Below, in pieces: positions 22,604 through 29,731 of a stretch of 64,000 nucleotides of DNA. The first letter of the stretch is position 1, and each line of letters opens with the position of its first letter. The stretch is from a virus. Below the pieces are notes generated by a model, which saw nothing but the letters and a program-made list of their open reading frames with translations, did no database searches and was not told the DNA's origin. Location of the stretch: IMG/VR virus record IMGVR_UViG_3300020185_000024, positions 1 through 64,000 of that record. The stretch is one strand, 5' to 3'. A program made the position numbers and the translations under genes.

Positions 22604-23608
22604 CTAATCTAAAATCTTTTCTTTTTTATTATTCTTAAGGATAATCGAATCATTGATTTCCTGAATAATTCCGTAAGTGTTGTTAAATGATTTATAGAAG
22701 CTTAATGCATGAATAGATATGCATTCTCCTATATTCATTTGTTTAGAATGTAAAACTGTACTTAACATGTTAGCATTAAATATGTTTAACCATTCTTTAG
22801 CAACTTTATCTTGTTCTAAAATGTGACTATTTGCATTTACCCATTCTTTAAGAGTTTTGCAAAAATTAATAATACATTTGTTTATAATTGAAGTTGTTAC
22901 TTTATAGTAACTGCTTTCAATTTTATCCCATACTAATTCTTCTTGGGTCACATCGTACTTAGCTAACTTCTCGCCACATTCTTTTTGAAGTTTAGGATTT
23001 ACAAAAGCTAACTTAAAAGCTAAATCATCTTCTTGATAATCACTTTCATTAATAACATTAGATTCAAATACTATTGCATTAGCATTTTTAAGAATAATAT
23101 TATTAGGTTCAGTTACGAACTTATCTTTAAAGTTTTTAAAGAAATGTTTATTTCTAACTAAAGAATTTTCTGTTAGAATAGGTTTTTCTTTAATGATTAT
23201 TAGTTCTTCTTTGATTAATAATCTCATAAATTCGTCGTCTTCTTCTTCGATAATGTTTAAATTTGTAACATTATTAGGACTTTTGCAGACTTTGAATTTA
23301 ACAGTGTCTCCTATGTTTAGGCTATAGTTATTATTATAGTGTTCTATCATAGGGTTAATTAAAGTGTTTGTAGCTAGGGTTGATAAGTCGTCAGCACATT
23401 GTCCAACATGTTCTTTACTACAATTAAGTACTAACGCAACAATATCATCATTAACACTAAGCATTAACAGTTGATACAACGTAATAGCCTTACCATACTT
23501 GATTTCAATTAAGTCTTTAGCTTCAACATGCTCATAATTTATATTATCTAGCATAGACAATTGACTTAATAATGCAGTATCTCTAAACTGGTCTTCTAAA
23601 TTATTCAT
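22604..23608 (-). CDS. Hypothetical protein, 334 aa
   Basis: Soluble, mostly helical protein with acidic patches (NIIEEEDDEF near 115-125). NYNNNYSLNIGDTVKFKVCKS (about 87-107) looks like a small beta-barrel. Cysteines are scattered without a metal motif. Monocistronic: the repeated promoter/leader element lies upstream and a terminator downstream. No family recognised. Confidence 0.7.
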   Translation of the reverse strand: MNNLEDQFRDTALLSQLSMLDNINYEHVEAKDLIEIKYGKAITLYQLLMLSVNDDIVALVLNCSKEHVGQCADDLSTLATNTLINPMIEHYNNNYSLNIGDTVKFKVCKSPNNVTNLNIIEEEDDEFMRLLIKEELIIIKEKPILTENSLVRNKHFFKNFKDKFVTEPNNIILKNANAIVFESNVINESDYQEDDLAFKLAFVNPKLQKECGEKLAKYDVTQEELVWDKIESSYYKVTTSIINKCIINFCKTLKEWVNANSHILEQDKVAKEWLNIFNANMLSTVLHSKQMNIGECISIHALSFYKSFNNTYGIIQEINDSIILKNNKKEKILD

Positions 23609-23616
23609 AATTTCTT

Positions 23617-23706
23617 TTTTTTAGATTAAACGAAAATGCGAATAAAAAGCTTAAAAAGCTTTTCTACTCAATATATAAAAAGAGGTGTGTAAACTTCAGA
23701 GAAATA
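23617..23706 (-). promoter_or_regulatory. Repeated promoter, hairpin and leader element (334-aa gene)
   Basis: Minus strand order: ATTTCTCTGAAGTTTAC, 17-nt spacing, TTATATATTG (box near 23669-23678), hairpin AAAAGCTT-TTT-AAGCTTTT, then GTTTAATCTAAAAA ending just before the ATG region. Shares its layout with the elements at 24738, 25121 and 25395. Confidence 0.6.
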
Positions 23707-24071
23707 AAGGAGATAGAAGGAGGGAGATTGGCAGATTGCCAACAGAGAAAGAAAGAACCAAAGAAAGAGACTTTGACTCTATTTCTGGCTTAAGGTTTCT
23801 TTCTTATGAATAATAAGAATGCTCAAAGCTAACTTTTCTCAAAATACAAACCAAATATTCTCTGCTAAATTTTGTTAACTAATAAGATAATGTTTATACC
23901 TTAAAAGCATTAACAGGTGAAAGATAACAATTAAGCTACCTCTCACCTTTTAATTTCTAATCTATCAAACCTAACCCATTAGGCAAAAATGAGAAATCCT
24001 ATAAATAGCCACTAAACGGCAATTAGTGGCAAAATATAGTTACGCATAACGTATTTGTATAAACAGTCGTT
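23707..24071. other. Gene-free stretch with hairpins
   Basis: 365 nt without a supported ORF. Three hairpins are visible: TTGGCA-GAT-TGCCAA (23729-23743), AGGTGA...TCACCT (near 23915-23948) and GCCACTA...TAGTGGC (24008-24030). The last could end transcription of the 140-aa gene. Nothing else seen. Confidence 0.4.
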
Positions 24072-24494
24072 TTAATGCCGTTCATACCCATCAGAAGGCT
24101 CTCTATCTCTAATAGAATACTTTTTCTCTTCAAAATAGTCTATCAGGTCCCAATGACCTTTTAACCACGTCATCATAGTAAAATAAATACAATCGTAAAA
24201 TTCTACTTCTCCTATATCTTCTATAGAATCTCCTTCGTTTAGGTGCTTAGTTATATCACATCTTAAAGTTTCCCAACAGCCACCTCTTCTTGTGCCATAT
24301 TCCTTAGGTCTGTTAAAAACTTCTGCCCAGCTATCACCTCCCCATTCTAAATTAATATTAAAGGGAGCACTAAAGCCATCATCTCCAGGATTAGTTTTAA
24401 ATACCTTACGAGCATGATTATGTTGCAATTCATAATAAGGAATTACATTACCTTTTTCATCTAATATTTCAAACGTTAATTTTTCAGTTTTCAT
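24072..24494 (-). CDS. Hypothetical protein, 140 aa
   Basis: The frame continues to 24521, but the ATG at 24494 (MKTEKLTFEIL) directly follows the conserved leader and is the likely start. The product has acidic and aromatic character, with WGGDSWAEVFNRP and YFTMMTWLKGHWDLIDYF segments and no membrane span. Unknown function. The conserved leader and a long 5' hairpin suggest regulated expression with the other accessory genes. Confidence 0.65.
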   Translation of the reverse strand: MKTEKLTFEILDEKGNVIPYYELQHNHARKVFKTNPGDDGFSAPFNINLEWGGDSWAEVFNRPKEYGTRRGGCWETLRCDITKHLNEGDSIEDIGEVEFYDCIYFTMMTWLKGHWDLIDYFEEKKYSIRDREPSDGYERH

Positions 24495-24585
24495 TACAAT
24501 TAAATTTTTTAGATTAAACAATTAAGTAACAGCGAACACATACCCTTTTGCGAAAAAGTGCACTATTAAAAATACAAGTATGTGT
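24495..24585 (-). promoter_or_regulatory. Leader with long 5' hairpin (140-aa gene)
   Basis: Minus strand. GAACACATAC (near 24579) pairs with GTATGTGTTC (near 24534), a perfect 10-bp stem with a large loop, then TTGTTTAATCTAAAAAATTT leads to the ATG. The promoter-like CTATATATTG box is not clear here. Confidence 0.5.
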
Positions 24586-24620
24586 TCTCTTCTGCTACTG
24601 TTTGTGAAATTCCAATCTCA

Positions 24621-24737
24621 CTATCTTTTGAGTTTTCTACTCATTCTTTTACCTGCTTCATAGTCACTCCCAACTATAAAACCAACTAATAACCCTAGAA
24701 ATAAAGCTATCATCCCAACAATTAAAATGGTATCCAT
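24621..24737 (-). CDS. Small membrane protein, 38 aa
   Basis: MDTILIVGMIALFLGLLVGF continues into IVGSDYEAGKRMSRKLKR and a TAG stop. One hydrophobic segment spans about 3-23 with a basic C-terminus, so the N-terminus probably faces the periplasm. It is preceded by the repeated promoter/hairpin/leader element in variant form, which makes it a real gene despite its size. Function unknown. Confidence 0.65.
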   Translation of the reverse strand: MDTILIVGMIALFLGLLVGFIVGSDYEAGKRMSRKLKR

Positions 24738-24822
24738 TTTCTTATCTTTTTTGATTAGACATTTAGAAGAACAAAGTTCTTCCTCTCAAAACATAGAAAG
24801 AGGAGAGTAGTTTTCAGAAAAA
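24738..24822 (-). promoter_or_regulatory. Repeated promoter, hairpin and leader element (38-aa gene)
   Basis: Minus strand. ATTTTTCTGA, 17-nt spacing, CTATGTTTTG (24796-24787), perfect hairpin GAAGAAC-TTT-GTTCTTC, then GTCTAATCAAAAAAG before the ATG. It differs from the others at the last leader bases. Confidence 0.6.
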
Positions 24823-24862
24823 TAAAAAAGATAAAACCCCCACCCGAAGGTGAGGATTGATA

Positions 24863-25120
24863 TTAGAGTGTTTCAAGAACGTTGATTTCAACCCTATTGT
24901 GGAGCATTTTGAATATGTCTCCAGTATCAGGCGAAGTACATTCGCTGATAATAGTAGTTTTTGAAGAATCAAAGTTAGTAGCTACAGGGCCTCTAACTGC
25001 ACCGCAGGTAAAGTATCTCTTTTCAGAGTTCTCTCTCTTAGAGATTGTCAATGTAGTAACTCCTTGCTCTACTTTTAGCTGTGCTATAGTCTGAGCTTGA
25101 CCGAAGATTAAATTATTCAT
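24863..25120 (-). CDS. Hypothetical protein, 85 aa
   Basis: Beta-rich small protein (LKVEQGVTTLTISKRENSEK, YFTCGAVRGPVATNF) with two cysteines and no membrane segment. Its own promoter/leader element lies directly upstream. No family recognised. Confidence 0.65.
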   Translation of the reverse strand: MNNLIFGQAQTIAQLKVEQGVTTLTISKRENSEKRYFTCGAVRGPVATNFDSSKTTIISECTSPDTGDIFKMLHNRVEINVLETL

Positions 25121-25190
25121 GATAATAGATTTTTAGATTAGGTGAATATCCACCAATATATAGAACAAGGTTCATAAACCTCAGAAAAAT
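25121..25190 (-). promoter_or_regulatory. Repeated promoter, hairpin and leader element (85-aa gene)
   Basis: Minus strand. ATTTTTCTGA, 17-nt spacing, CTATATATTG (25163-25154), hairpin GGTG-GATATT-CACC, then TAATCTAAAAATC before the ATG. One of the two best-matching copies; the other is at 25395. Confidence 0.65.
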
Positions 25191-25214
25191 AAGAGAGATT
25201 AAATCTCTCCTTTC

Positions 25215-25394
25215 TCATTCTAAACCTTTTTCAAAGCCTATTTGCCAACCATCATCATAGCCTTGATTATAGCCTTGATAGCGAGCATCTTCAATAGTGT
25301 TATCATAAGCATCCATTGTCATGTTGCCTAATATGCATACTCCTATACCTAGTACAAAGTACACTATAGCTATTGCTATTTCTTTTCTCTTCAT
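25215..25394 (-). CDS. Small membrane protein with GY-rich tail, 59 aa
   Basis: The frame extends to 25439, but the ATG at 25394 (MKRKEIAIAIVYF) follows the conserved leader and is preferred. One membrane segment spans about 5-24. A polar tail with repeated glycine-aromatic pairs follows (RYQGYNQGYDDGWQIGFEKG), which might stack or insert in an assembly. The N-terminus should be cytoplasmic by charge. Function unknown. Confidence 0.6.
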   Translation of the reverse strand: MKRKEIAIAIVYFVLGIGVCILGNMTMDAYDNTIEDARYQGYNQGYDDGWQIGFEKGLE

Positions 25395-25510
25395 CGTTAT
25401 TGTATTTAGATTAAACAATTCTTTAATATATAAAAGCAAGTATAAACATTCCTCAGGGAAGGAGTCAACCTCCCCAATATATAGAACCAGGCATAATCAT
25501 TAGAGAAATA
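25395..25510 (-). promoter_or_regulatory. Repeated promoter, hairpin and leader element (59-aa gene)
   Basis: Minus strand. ATTTCTCTAATG, GTTCTATATATTGG (box 25484-25475), hairpin GGGGAG...CTCC, then TTTAATCTAAATAC before the ATG. Spacing between the first block and the box is about 2 nt shorter than in the other copies. Confidence 0.6.
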
Positions 25511-25717
25511 ATAGAGATAAGAACTACCCCAGATCAAATCTTGGTTCATACATTTTCATTTAGTTTTAAGTGGGGGGTATGTTCCCCAAGTTTTTGATAG
25601 GGGGGAGTAGTTTTTAGTACCTCCACATACAATTCCTCGACATTAATTTTTCAAAAAAAAAATAAAAAATTTTTTGTCGCAAATATTTACTAAAATGTGA
25701 CAGAACTTTATAAACGG
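25511..25717. other. Gene-free stretch at the end of the 101-aa gene's transcript
   Basis: About 200 nt with no ORF. Contains G-runs (gggggg near 25574 and 25602) and a long A/T block (25654-25677, A10 then T6), which may mark a bent or easily melted site. Nothing further identified. Confidence 0.35.
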
Positions 25718-25750
25718 AAGAAGCCCCTACAAATTAATGCAGAGGCTTCC
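25716..25750 (-). terminator. Terminator-like hairpin after the 101-aa gene
   Basis: On the minus strand, GAAGCCTC and GGGGCTTC pair (one G-U) around TGCATTAATTTGTA and are followed by TTCCGTTT. The T run is imperfect, so efficiency is uncertain. Confidence 0.5.
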
Positions 25751-25782
25751 AACGGTAAACAGACGACAGTCCTAAGGCGAAT

Positions 25783-26088
25783 TTATCCCTCAGTAAGACT
25801 TAAGTTAAACGTTTTATCTTGTTCATATATAGCAAGCATTCCTGCCATTACTATATCATGTAGAGCATTTTCACATGCTTCATTCATAGCTTTATCTGCA
25901 TCATCATCATAAAAGACCACCTCTTGCCTAGATATATGTCTTTCACCTGATTCTACAATTACTATAGCCATATCAGTAGATATTGTCTTTTTTATTGAGA
26001 ATCTATCTTCAATTCCTGAGAACATTATACGAGAAGCTTCAAAATTTTCTACATACTCTGTTAATTGTTTTGTGTATTTTCCTTCCAT
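25783..26088 (-). CDS. Hypothetical protein, 101 aa
   Basis: Acidic, mixed alpha/beta protein (GIEDRFSIKKTISTDMAIVI, VESGERHISRQEVVFYDD) with a helical C-terminal half. It forms an operon with the 21-aa and 66-aa genes, the first genes transcribed leftward from the divergent promoter, so it is probably expressed early. Function unknown. Confidence 0.65.
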   Translation of the reverse strand: MEGKYTKQLTEYVENFEASRIMFSGIEDRFSIKKTISTDMAIVIVESGERHISRQEVVFYDDDADKAMNEACENALHDIVMAGMLAIYEQDKTFNLSLTEG

Positions 26089-26089
26089 C

Positions 26090-26155
26090 TTATTTATTAT
26101 TTAATTGTTTTAATTCTTCTTTAAGCCTCTTAAGAAAAGTTTCTTCTCCACTCAT
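26090..26155 (-). CDS. Very small helical peptide, 21 aa
   Basis: ATG at 26155 overlaps the last base of the 66-aa gene, and the stop lies 1 nt before the next ATG. The product begins MSGEETFLKRLKEELKQ and continues as one amphipathic helix. Perfect fit into the gap supports translation. Confidence 0.45.
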   Translation of the reverse strand: MSGEETFLKRLKEELKQLNNK

Positions 26156-26355
26156 TACTTATTTTTTAATTGTTCTGCATATTTGTTCCTAAAACTTAAC
26201 ACTCCAATATCCTTAACTTCAGTAGAATATGTAAATATTTGTTCAATTATTGTAGTTCCTACAGTAAATAATGAATGGTCATCTCTTAACTCTCGAAAGC
26301 TCATATTTTTGTTGCAAGCTTCTATTGCTTTTAGTAGTTTATCTTTTTCTTCCAT
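26155..26355 (-). CDS. Hypothetical protein, 66 aa, first leftward gene
   Basis: Charged helical protein (MEEKDKLLKAIEACNKNMSF) with a short strand region, one Cys and no membrane segment. The TATATTTG box ends about 5 nt before the ATG, so the transcript should be leaderless. Its position at the divergent junction suggests an early or regulatory gene; no HTH is evident. Confidence 0.6.
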   Translation of the reverse strand: MEEKDKLLKAIEACNKNMSFRELRDDHSLFTVGTTIIEQIFTYSTEVKDIGVLSFRNKYAEQLKNK

Positions 26356-26360
26356 AAGAA

Positions 26361-26390
26361 CAAATATAATAAAAATATTTTATATATTTG
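26361..26390. promoter_or_regulatory. Divergent leaderless promoters at the arm junction
   Basis: Two TATATTTG boxes face away from each other: minus strand at 26368-26361 toward the ATG at 26355, and plus strand at 26383-26390 toward the ATG at 26396. Each lies only 5 nt from its start codon. The 14 nt between them are A/T only. Confidence 0.65.
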
Positions 26391-26395
26391 TAACT

Positions 26396-26698
26396 ATGGA
26401 ACAAAAATTAATACCTATAACAGAATTAATAATGTTAGCTAACGATACATTCGTATTTAGAAAATGTTATTTTGATGCTAACACTATATGGAAGTTTAGA
26501 GAAATATTAGTGGAGAACTATAGTAAAGAAGAATTTGTAACGCTTATCGTGCCTGCAGGAGATGCAGACGCAGAGACAGTGGTTGTAGAGTCTATCGAAA
26601 AGATAAGAAGTCTTATGAAAGAGGCTAACGTAATGGAAGTAAAACATAAATATGAAAGAAATAACAAACGCAATGACGGTGATTGGAGAGATAGCTAA
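26396..26698 (+). CDS. Hypothetical protein, 100 aa, first rightward gene
   Basis: The open frame begins earlier (26183), but the ATG at 26396 follows the TATATTTG box and is the real start. Mixed alpha/beta protein with a helical middle (ANTIWKFREILVENYSKEEF) and a basic C-terminus (KHKYERNNKRNDGDWRDS). It overlaps the next gene by 47 bp. Probably early or regulatory; no domain recognised. Confidence 0.6.
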   Translation: MEQKLIPITELIMLANDTFVFRKCYFDANTIWKFREILVENYSKEEFVTLIVPAGDADAETVVVESIEKIRSLMKEANVMEVKHKYERNNKRNDGDWRDS

Positions 26699-26903
26699 CT
26701 CACCTGAAGCTAAAGTGTTTATTAAAACAAATGAACATGGTGCAGCTAACTTACTATTTGAAATGGAAGAAAGTAAAGTAATGTACAAAGAACTTAAAAG
26801 TAAATCTCCTTACGTTAAAAGGGGCCTTTTCTTGAACCGATTAGTAGAAATACTAATAAAAGGTAGCGATAGCAGTTATAAGTTAATCCATGTAAAACCA
26901 TAA
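26652..26903 (+). CDS. Hypothetical protein, 83 aa
   Basis: The start at 26652 overlaps the previous gene by 47 bp; the Met at residue 8 (26673) is an alternative. Mixed alpha/beta protein (TVIGEIANSPEAKVFIKTNE, a helix at about 36-50, then GLFLNRLVEILIKG). Coupled with the zinc-ribbon gene that follows. Function unknown. Confidence 0.6.
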   Translation: MKEITNAMTVIGEIANSPEAKVFIKTNEHGAANLLFEMEESKVMYKELKSKSPYVKRGLFLNRLVEILIKGSDSSYKLIHVKP

Positions 26904-26905
26904 AG

Positions 26906-27109
26906 ATGGCAAGCGATAATATTTTAACAATATTGAAAAGTTGGGGTAATGTGATATACACTAATCCTACGATAGAAAAAGAAGCCGAGAGAAAGCTGAT
27001 TATTTGTAATACCTGCTCTTATAGAGAAGGATATAAATGTGGAGCATGTGGTTGCCCTCTTATAGCTAAATCTAGAGGGAATAGCAAGTGTCCTAAGAAC
27101 AAATGGTAA
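26906..27109 (+). CDS. Zinc-ribbon protein, 67 aa
   Basis: Contains CNTCSYREGYKCGACGCPL (34-52) followed by AKSRGNSKCPKNKW. This is the widespread phage small zinc-ribbon family with C-x2-C...C-x2-C-x-C and terminal C-P-x-x-K-W. The first 30 residues are a helix that may bind a partner. The role of this family is not established; DNA or protein binding is likely. Its stop overlaps the next ATG (TAATG). Confidence 0.75.
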   Translation: MASDNILTILKSWGNVIYTNPTIEKEAERKLIICNTCSYREGYKCGACGCPLIAKSRGNSKCPKNKW

Positions 27110-27276
27110 TGATAGGAGCAATACCTCTAGATGAGGCAGTAGAAACGATTAAAAAGTATGTTAAGGCAAGGAAAGGAGTAGAGCTTTCAGAAAATATATA
27201 TTATTTTGGTTATCAATATGAGATGACAGGTCATATGTATAGAATAGCTAAAAAATGGTTAGACGATAACAAATGA
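27109..27276 (+). CDS. Hypothetical protein, 55 aa
   Basis: Starts on the TAATG overlap with the zinc-ribbon gene. Sequence MIGAIPLDEAVETIKKYVKA, then YYFGYQYEMTGHMYRIAKKW, resembles a small helical domain. Its stop overlaps the start of the next tiny gene by 4 bp. Coupling on both sides supports it; function unknown. Confidence 0.6.
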   Translation: MIGAIPLDEAVETIKKYVKARKGVELSENIYYFGYQYEMTGHMYRIAKKWLDDNK

Positions 27277-27347
27277 TAGCAGTATTAATAATAATGGCAG
27301 CTTCTACTGTATATGTAGCATTTATGAAAATGATTGATAAGGAGTGA
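27273..27347 (+). CDS. Very small membrane peptide, 24 aa
   Basis: ATGA overlap with the preceding gene. Hydrophobic MIAVLIIMAASTVYVAFM followed by KMIDKE makes a single membrane helix with a charged end. Could be a phage membrane peptide or a translated spacer. Confidence 0.4.
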   Translation: MIAVLIIMAASTVYVAFMKMIDKE

Positions 27348-27503
27348 ACAAAGAAAAAGAGAAGCAGAAAAAGAAATAGTATCTTATTATATAATACCTT
27401 TTCTGCATGGACCACGCAAAGCTAATCTTTTTTACTATACAAAAAACTTTTTAACAATATTTTTTTAATTTTTTTATTCGGAATAATTTTATATATTTGT
27501 TAA
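27348..27503 (+). promoter_or_regulatory. Intergenic region with TATATTTG promoter
   Basis: No ORF. The box TATATTTG at 27492-27499 ends 4 nt before the ATG at 27504, implying a leaderless message for the start of the virion arm. An A/T-rich tract precedes it. Confidence 0.6.
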
Positions 27504-28259
27504 ATGGAACATGTAATATGGACAGGGCAAGAAGGAGCTACACAATTTGAAGAAGCTATTGATCAACATCTTCAGCAAAACACTTTTCAACAAACTATGA
27601 CAGCTACAACAAGAACAGTTAGATTTAGTCCTCAAGATTCAATCCCAGCAGGATCAGGATCAGAATTAATAGAAGATATGGAAAATACTAATAGTAGATG
27701 GTATAGTCAAGAACTACTTAACGCTTACAATAATTATCTTCATAATAATATAGGATTCTCTAGAGAAACAACTAATGATTCTTTTGGATGGGCGACAGAA
27801 ACAAATGCTGATCAAGCAGTAGAATACTTAAGAGAGTCTGAACAAAAACTAAAGCTTACAAAAGACTTTTTAGAAGGAAAAAGAAAACTACTAGATGTGA
27901 AAGAAAATAAATACACTATAAAAGATATAATTCCTAATTACGATAACTTTGTAGCAGAATTAAAAATTAAACTAAAAAAAGAAGCTGAGGAACGTAAACT
28001 TAAAGGAAACATTAAAGCTAATCCTTCTTCTAAAAGAGTACTAAAAGAATTATCGGATGAAGAAGAGCGTGCAATAAAAGCTTCAAAAAGAAAAGGAGAC
28101 TTAGCATGGAAAAGAGCGCCAAGTCAAATATCAGACACTGTTATAGCAACAGGAATGGCAACAATGGCTACTCAAAACTTAAACAATGCTCCTACAAGTA
28201 GAAATGAGCAATTAAAACAACAATGGATAAATTTTCAACAAAGAAATGCACGAACTTAA
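27504..28259 (+). CDS. Hypothetical protein, 251 aa, start of the virion arm
   Basis: Gln/Asn-rich N-terminal third with low complexity (FEEAIDQHLQQNTFQQTM), then a Lys/Glu-rich helical region (about 110-180) and a Thr/Ala/Gln-rich tail. No membrane segment. First gene of a long rightward operon leading to the packaging genes, behind a leaderless promoter. Possibly a regulator or assembly factor; not recognised. Confidence 0.7.
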   Translation: MEHVIWTGQEGATQFEEAIDQHLQQNTFQQTMTATTRTVRFSPQDSIPAGSGSELIEDMENTNSRWYSQELLNAYNNYLHNNIGFSRETTNDSFGWATETNADQAVEYLRESEQKLKLTKDFLEGKRKLLDVKENKYTIKDIIPNYDNFVAELKIKLKKEAEERKLKGNIKANPSSKRVLKELSDEEERAIKASKRKGDLAWKRAPSQISDTVIATGMATMATQNLNNAPTSRNEQLKQQWINFQQRNART

Positions 28260-28467
28260 TAATATAGATTACTTAAAAGATCTAGAAATAGAACAACCTG
28301 AAGTAATATTACAAATATTTAGTTCCGATGGAGAACTAAAAGATACCTATGTAGGGTACACGGCAATTGAAGACTATATTGATAGTCAAGAATGGAAAAT
28401 AAAAAAAGAAGAATATAATGAAGCAAAAAGTAATAACAATAAAGAGTCCTCTGAGGAGGTTTTTTAG
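28246..28467 (+). CDS. Small acidic protein, 73 aa
   Basis: Acidic protein (EIEQPEVILQIFSSDGELKD, then YTAIEDYIDSQEWKIKKEEY) with a Ser/Glu tail. Overlaps the neighbours on both sides (14 bp and 50 bp). Function unknown. Confidence 0.6.
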   Translation: MHELNNIDYLKDLEIEQPEVILQIFSSDGELKDTYVGYTAIEDYIDSQEWKIKKEEYNEAKSNNNKESSEEVF

Positions 28468-28804
28468 AGAATACCTTGAGGCAAAAAAAGCTATTCATAA
28501 ATTACCTAATCACGAAGCCTCTTTATTAGCAGAGCTAATGTACCATTATCATATTCTTAAGCAAGCTATGCCTGTAGACAAGTATAGATGGAAAGTGTTA
28601 TTTGATTATGATACTAAAATGGAAATGAGAAATTACTTAGGTATTTCAGGACAAGCATTAGAAAACAAATTGACAATGCTCAGAAGAAAAGGATTTCTAG
28701 TAGACAATAAACTGTCTCCAACTTATATTTTAGATCCAGAAAATAGCTTTATGTTAGTATATAAATGGGATATAGATGCAGAAAACTCTGAACCAGATAC
28801 TTAG
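28418..28804 (+). CDS. Winged-helix DNA-binding protein, 128 aa
   Basis: Residues 30-110 form a helix-rich winged helix: ASLLAELMYHYHILKQ, then KMEMRNYLGISGQALENK as the recognition helix region, LTMLRRKGFLVDNKLSP as the wing, and SFMLVYKW. It resembles the RepL-like small wHTH proteins often found in crAss-like phages near the packaging genes. It could control late transcription or replication initiation. The first 12 residues overlap the previous gene. Confidence 0.6.
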   Translation: MKQKVITIKSPLRRFFREYLEAKKAIHKLPNHEASLLAELMYHYHILKQAMPVDKYRWKVLFDYDTKMEMRNYLGISGQALENKLTMLRRKGFLVDNKLSPTYILDPENSFMLVYKWDIDAENSEPDT

Positions 28805-29030
28805 AGATTTAAATCAAAAGTATAACGTTCCTCAAAAAGTAATTTTAGCTATAGGAGAATCTCCGTTTAAATTTACAAGAGAACAATTAAAAGATAACGA
28901 TATTGAAAAAGAAAAGGAATTTAAAAATTTTAGGTATCCTTACTTAGGACAATTATGTACTACTTCTGAAAGAATAGTAGCAATAAGAAAAACAATAAAA
29001 AAGAAGAATGAACACAGAAGAGGCAAATAA
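28776..29030 (+). CDS. Hypothetical protein, 84 aa
   Basis: Basic, helical (MQKTLNQILRDLNQKYNVPQ, then REQLKDNDIEKEKEFKNFRY) with a Lys/Arg-rich end. Overlaps both neighbours, as throughout this operon. Small assembly or packaging partner is possible; unknown. Confidence 0.6.
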   Translation: MQKTLNQILRDLNQKYNVPQKVILAIGESPFKFTREQLKDNDIEKEKEFKNFRYPYLGQLCTTSERIVAIRKTIKKKNEHRRGK

Positions 29031-29382
29031 GCTTTATACAGAAGGCGGAATACAATACGAAGAAGTAACTACTCCAGATGGAAAGCAGTTGAAAGTTAGA
29101 TATGATGATTCTTCTAAAAGATTAGAAGAAGATGAGGAAACTTTTCAAGAATATAAGTTTAGACAAAAAGCTTTGAAACGTTTTAAAAAGTCTAGAAACA
29201 AAGGATTTTTACATTGGCATAGAGAATGGGGCCCAATGACCGAAGCTAAAAAAAATAAAGTAAGACAGTATATGGGGGCAGACGATGAGACTAAAGAAAA
29301 GATTCTAGCCCAAGCTGAAAACATGAGCAAAGAAGCAGTTATTGCAAAACAAATAATGAAAAACAATGAGCAAATCGGATAA
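29008..29382 (+). CDS. Hypothetical charged protein, 124 aa
   Basis: Highly charged helical protein (RYDDSSKRLEEDEETFQEYK, then RQKALKRFKKSRNKGFLHWH) with a Trp/His patch and a helical C-terminus. Overlaps the GroES-like gene by 17 bp. Unknown function. Confidence 0.6.
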   Translation: MNTEEANKLYTEGGIQYEEVTTPDGKQLKVRYDDSSKRLEEDEETFQEYKFRQKALKRFKKSRNKGFLHWHREWGPMTEAKKNKVRQYMGADDETKEKILAQAENMSKEAVIAKQIMKNNEQIG

Positions 29383-29731
29383 TAAATTACCTTTTAAGGT
29401 ACTAGGAAGAAAAGTAGTAGTAGCCAATCCTATGACAAATTTTAATACTAATTTAATTATAGGAGAAAAAGAAAGAAGAGCTATGGCTGAAGAACAAATA
29501 AAGAACTTAGCTAAGACTGAAGTTCTTCAAGTAGGTGAAGCTATTGAGCATATTAAACTAGGAGATATGATATGCATTAAACAACTCAGTAGAGGACGTT
29601 ATGAAATCATAGAAATACCTAAAGTAAAAGAAGAAGCTTCTATAATTGAAACAGAAGACTCTAAAGAGAGCTCAGGACCAGAATTATATTTTGTTTTTGA
29701 TGAAATGGATGTACTAGCTATCTATGAGTAA
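29366..29731 (+). CDS. GroES-like co-chaperonin
   Basis: 121 aa. GRKVVVANP (14-22) corresponds to strand 1 of the GroES barrel. LAKTEVLQVGEAIEHIKLGDMICI (48-71) matches the GEV-x-x-VG...VGD-x-V core, and FVFDEMDVLAIYE (about 109-121) matches the E-x-DILAI C-terminal strand. The expected mobile loop region (about 25-45) is charged and lacks the usual GG-I/V-L motif. Phage co-chaperonins such as T4 gp31 adapt host GroEL to fold the capsid protein; the position upstream of packaging and capsid genes fits this. Confidence 0.7.
   Translation: MSKSDNKLPFKVLGRKVVVANPMTNFNTNLIIGEKERRAMAEEQIKNLAKTEVLQVGEAIEHIKLGDMICIKQLSRGRYEIIEIPKVKEEASIIETEDSKESSGPELYFVFDEMDVLAIYE

Noticed and set aside
27345-27380. 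11-codon GTG-started frame with Lys/Glu content
   Set aside because: Too short, no coupling beyond a GTGA overlap, and lies in a promoter region.
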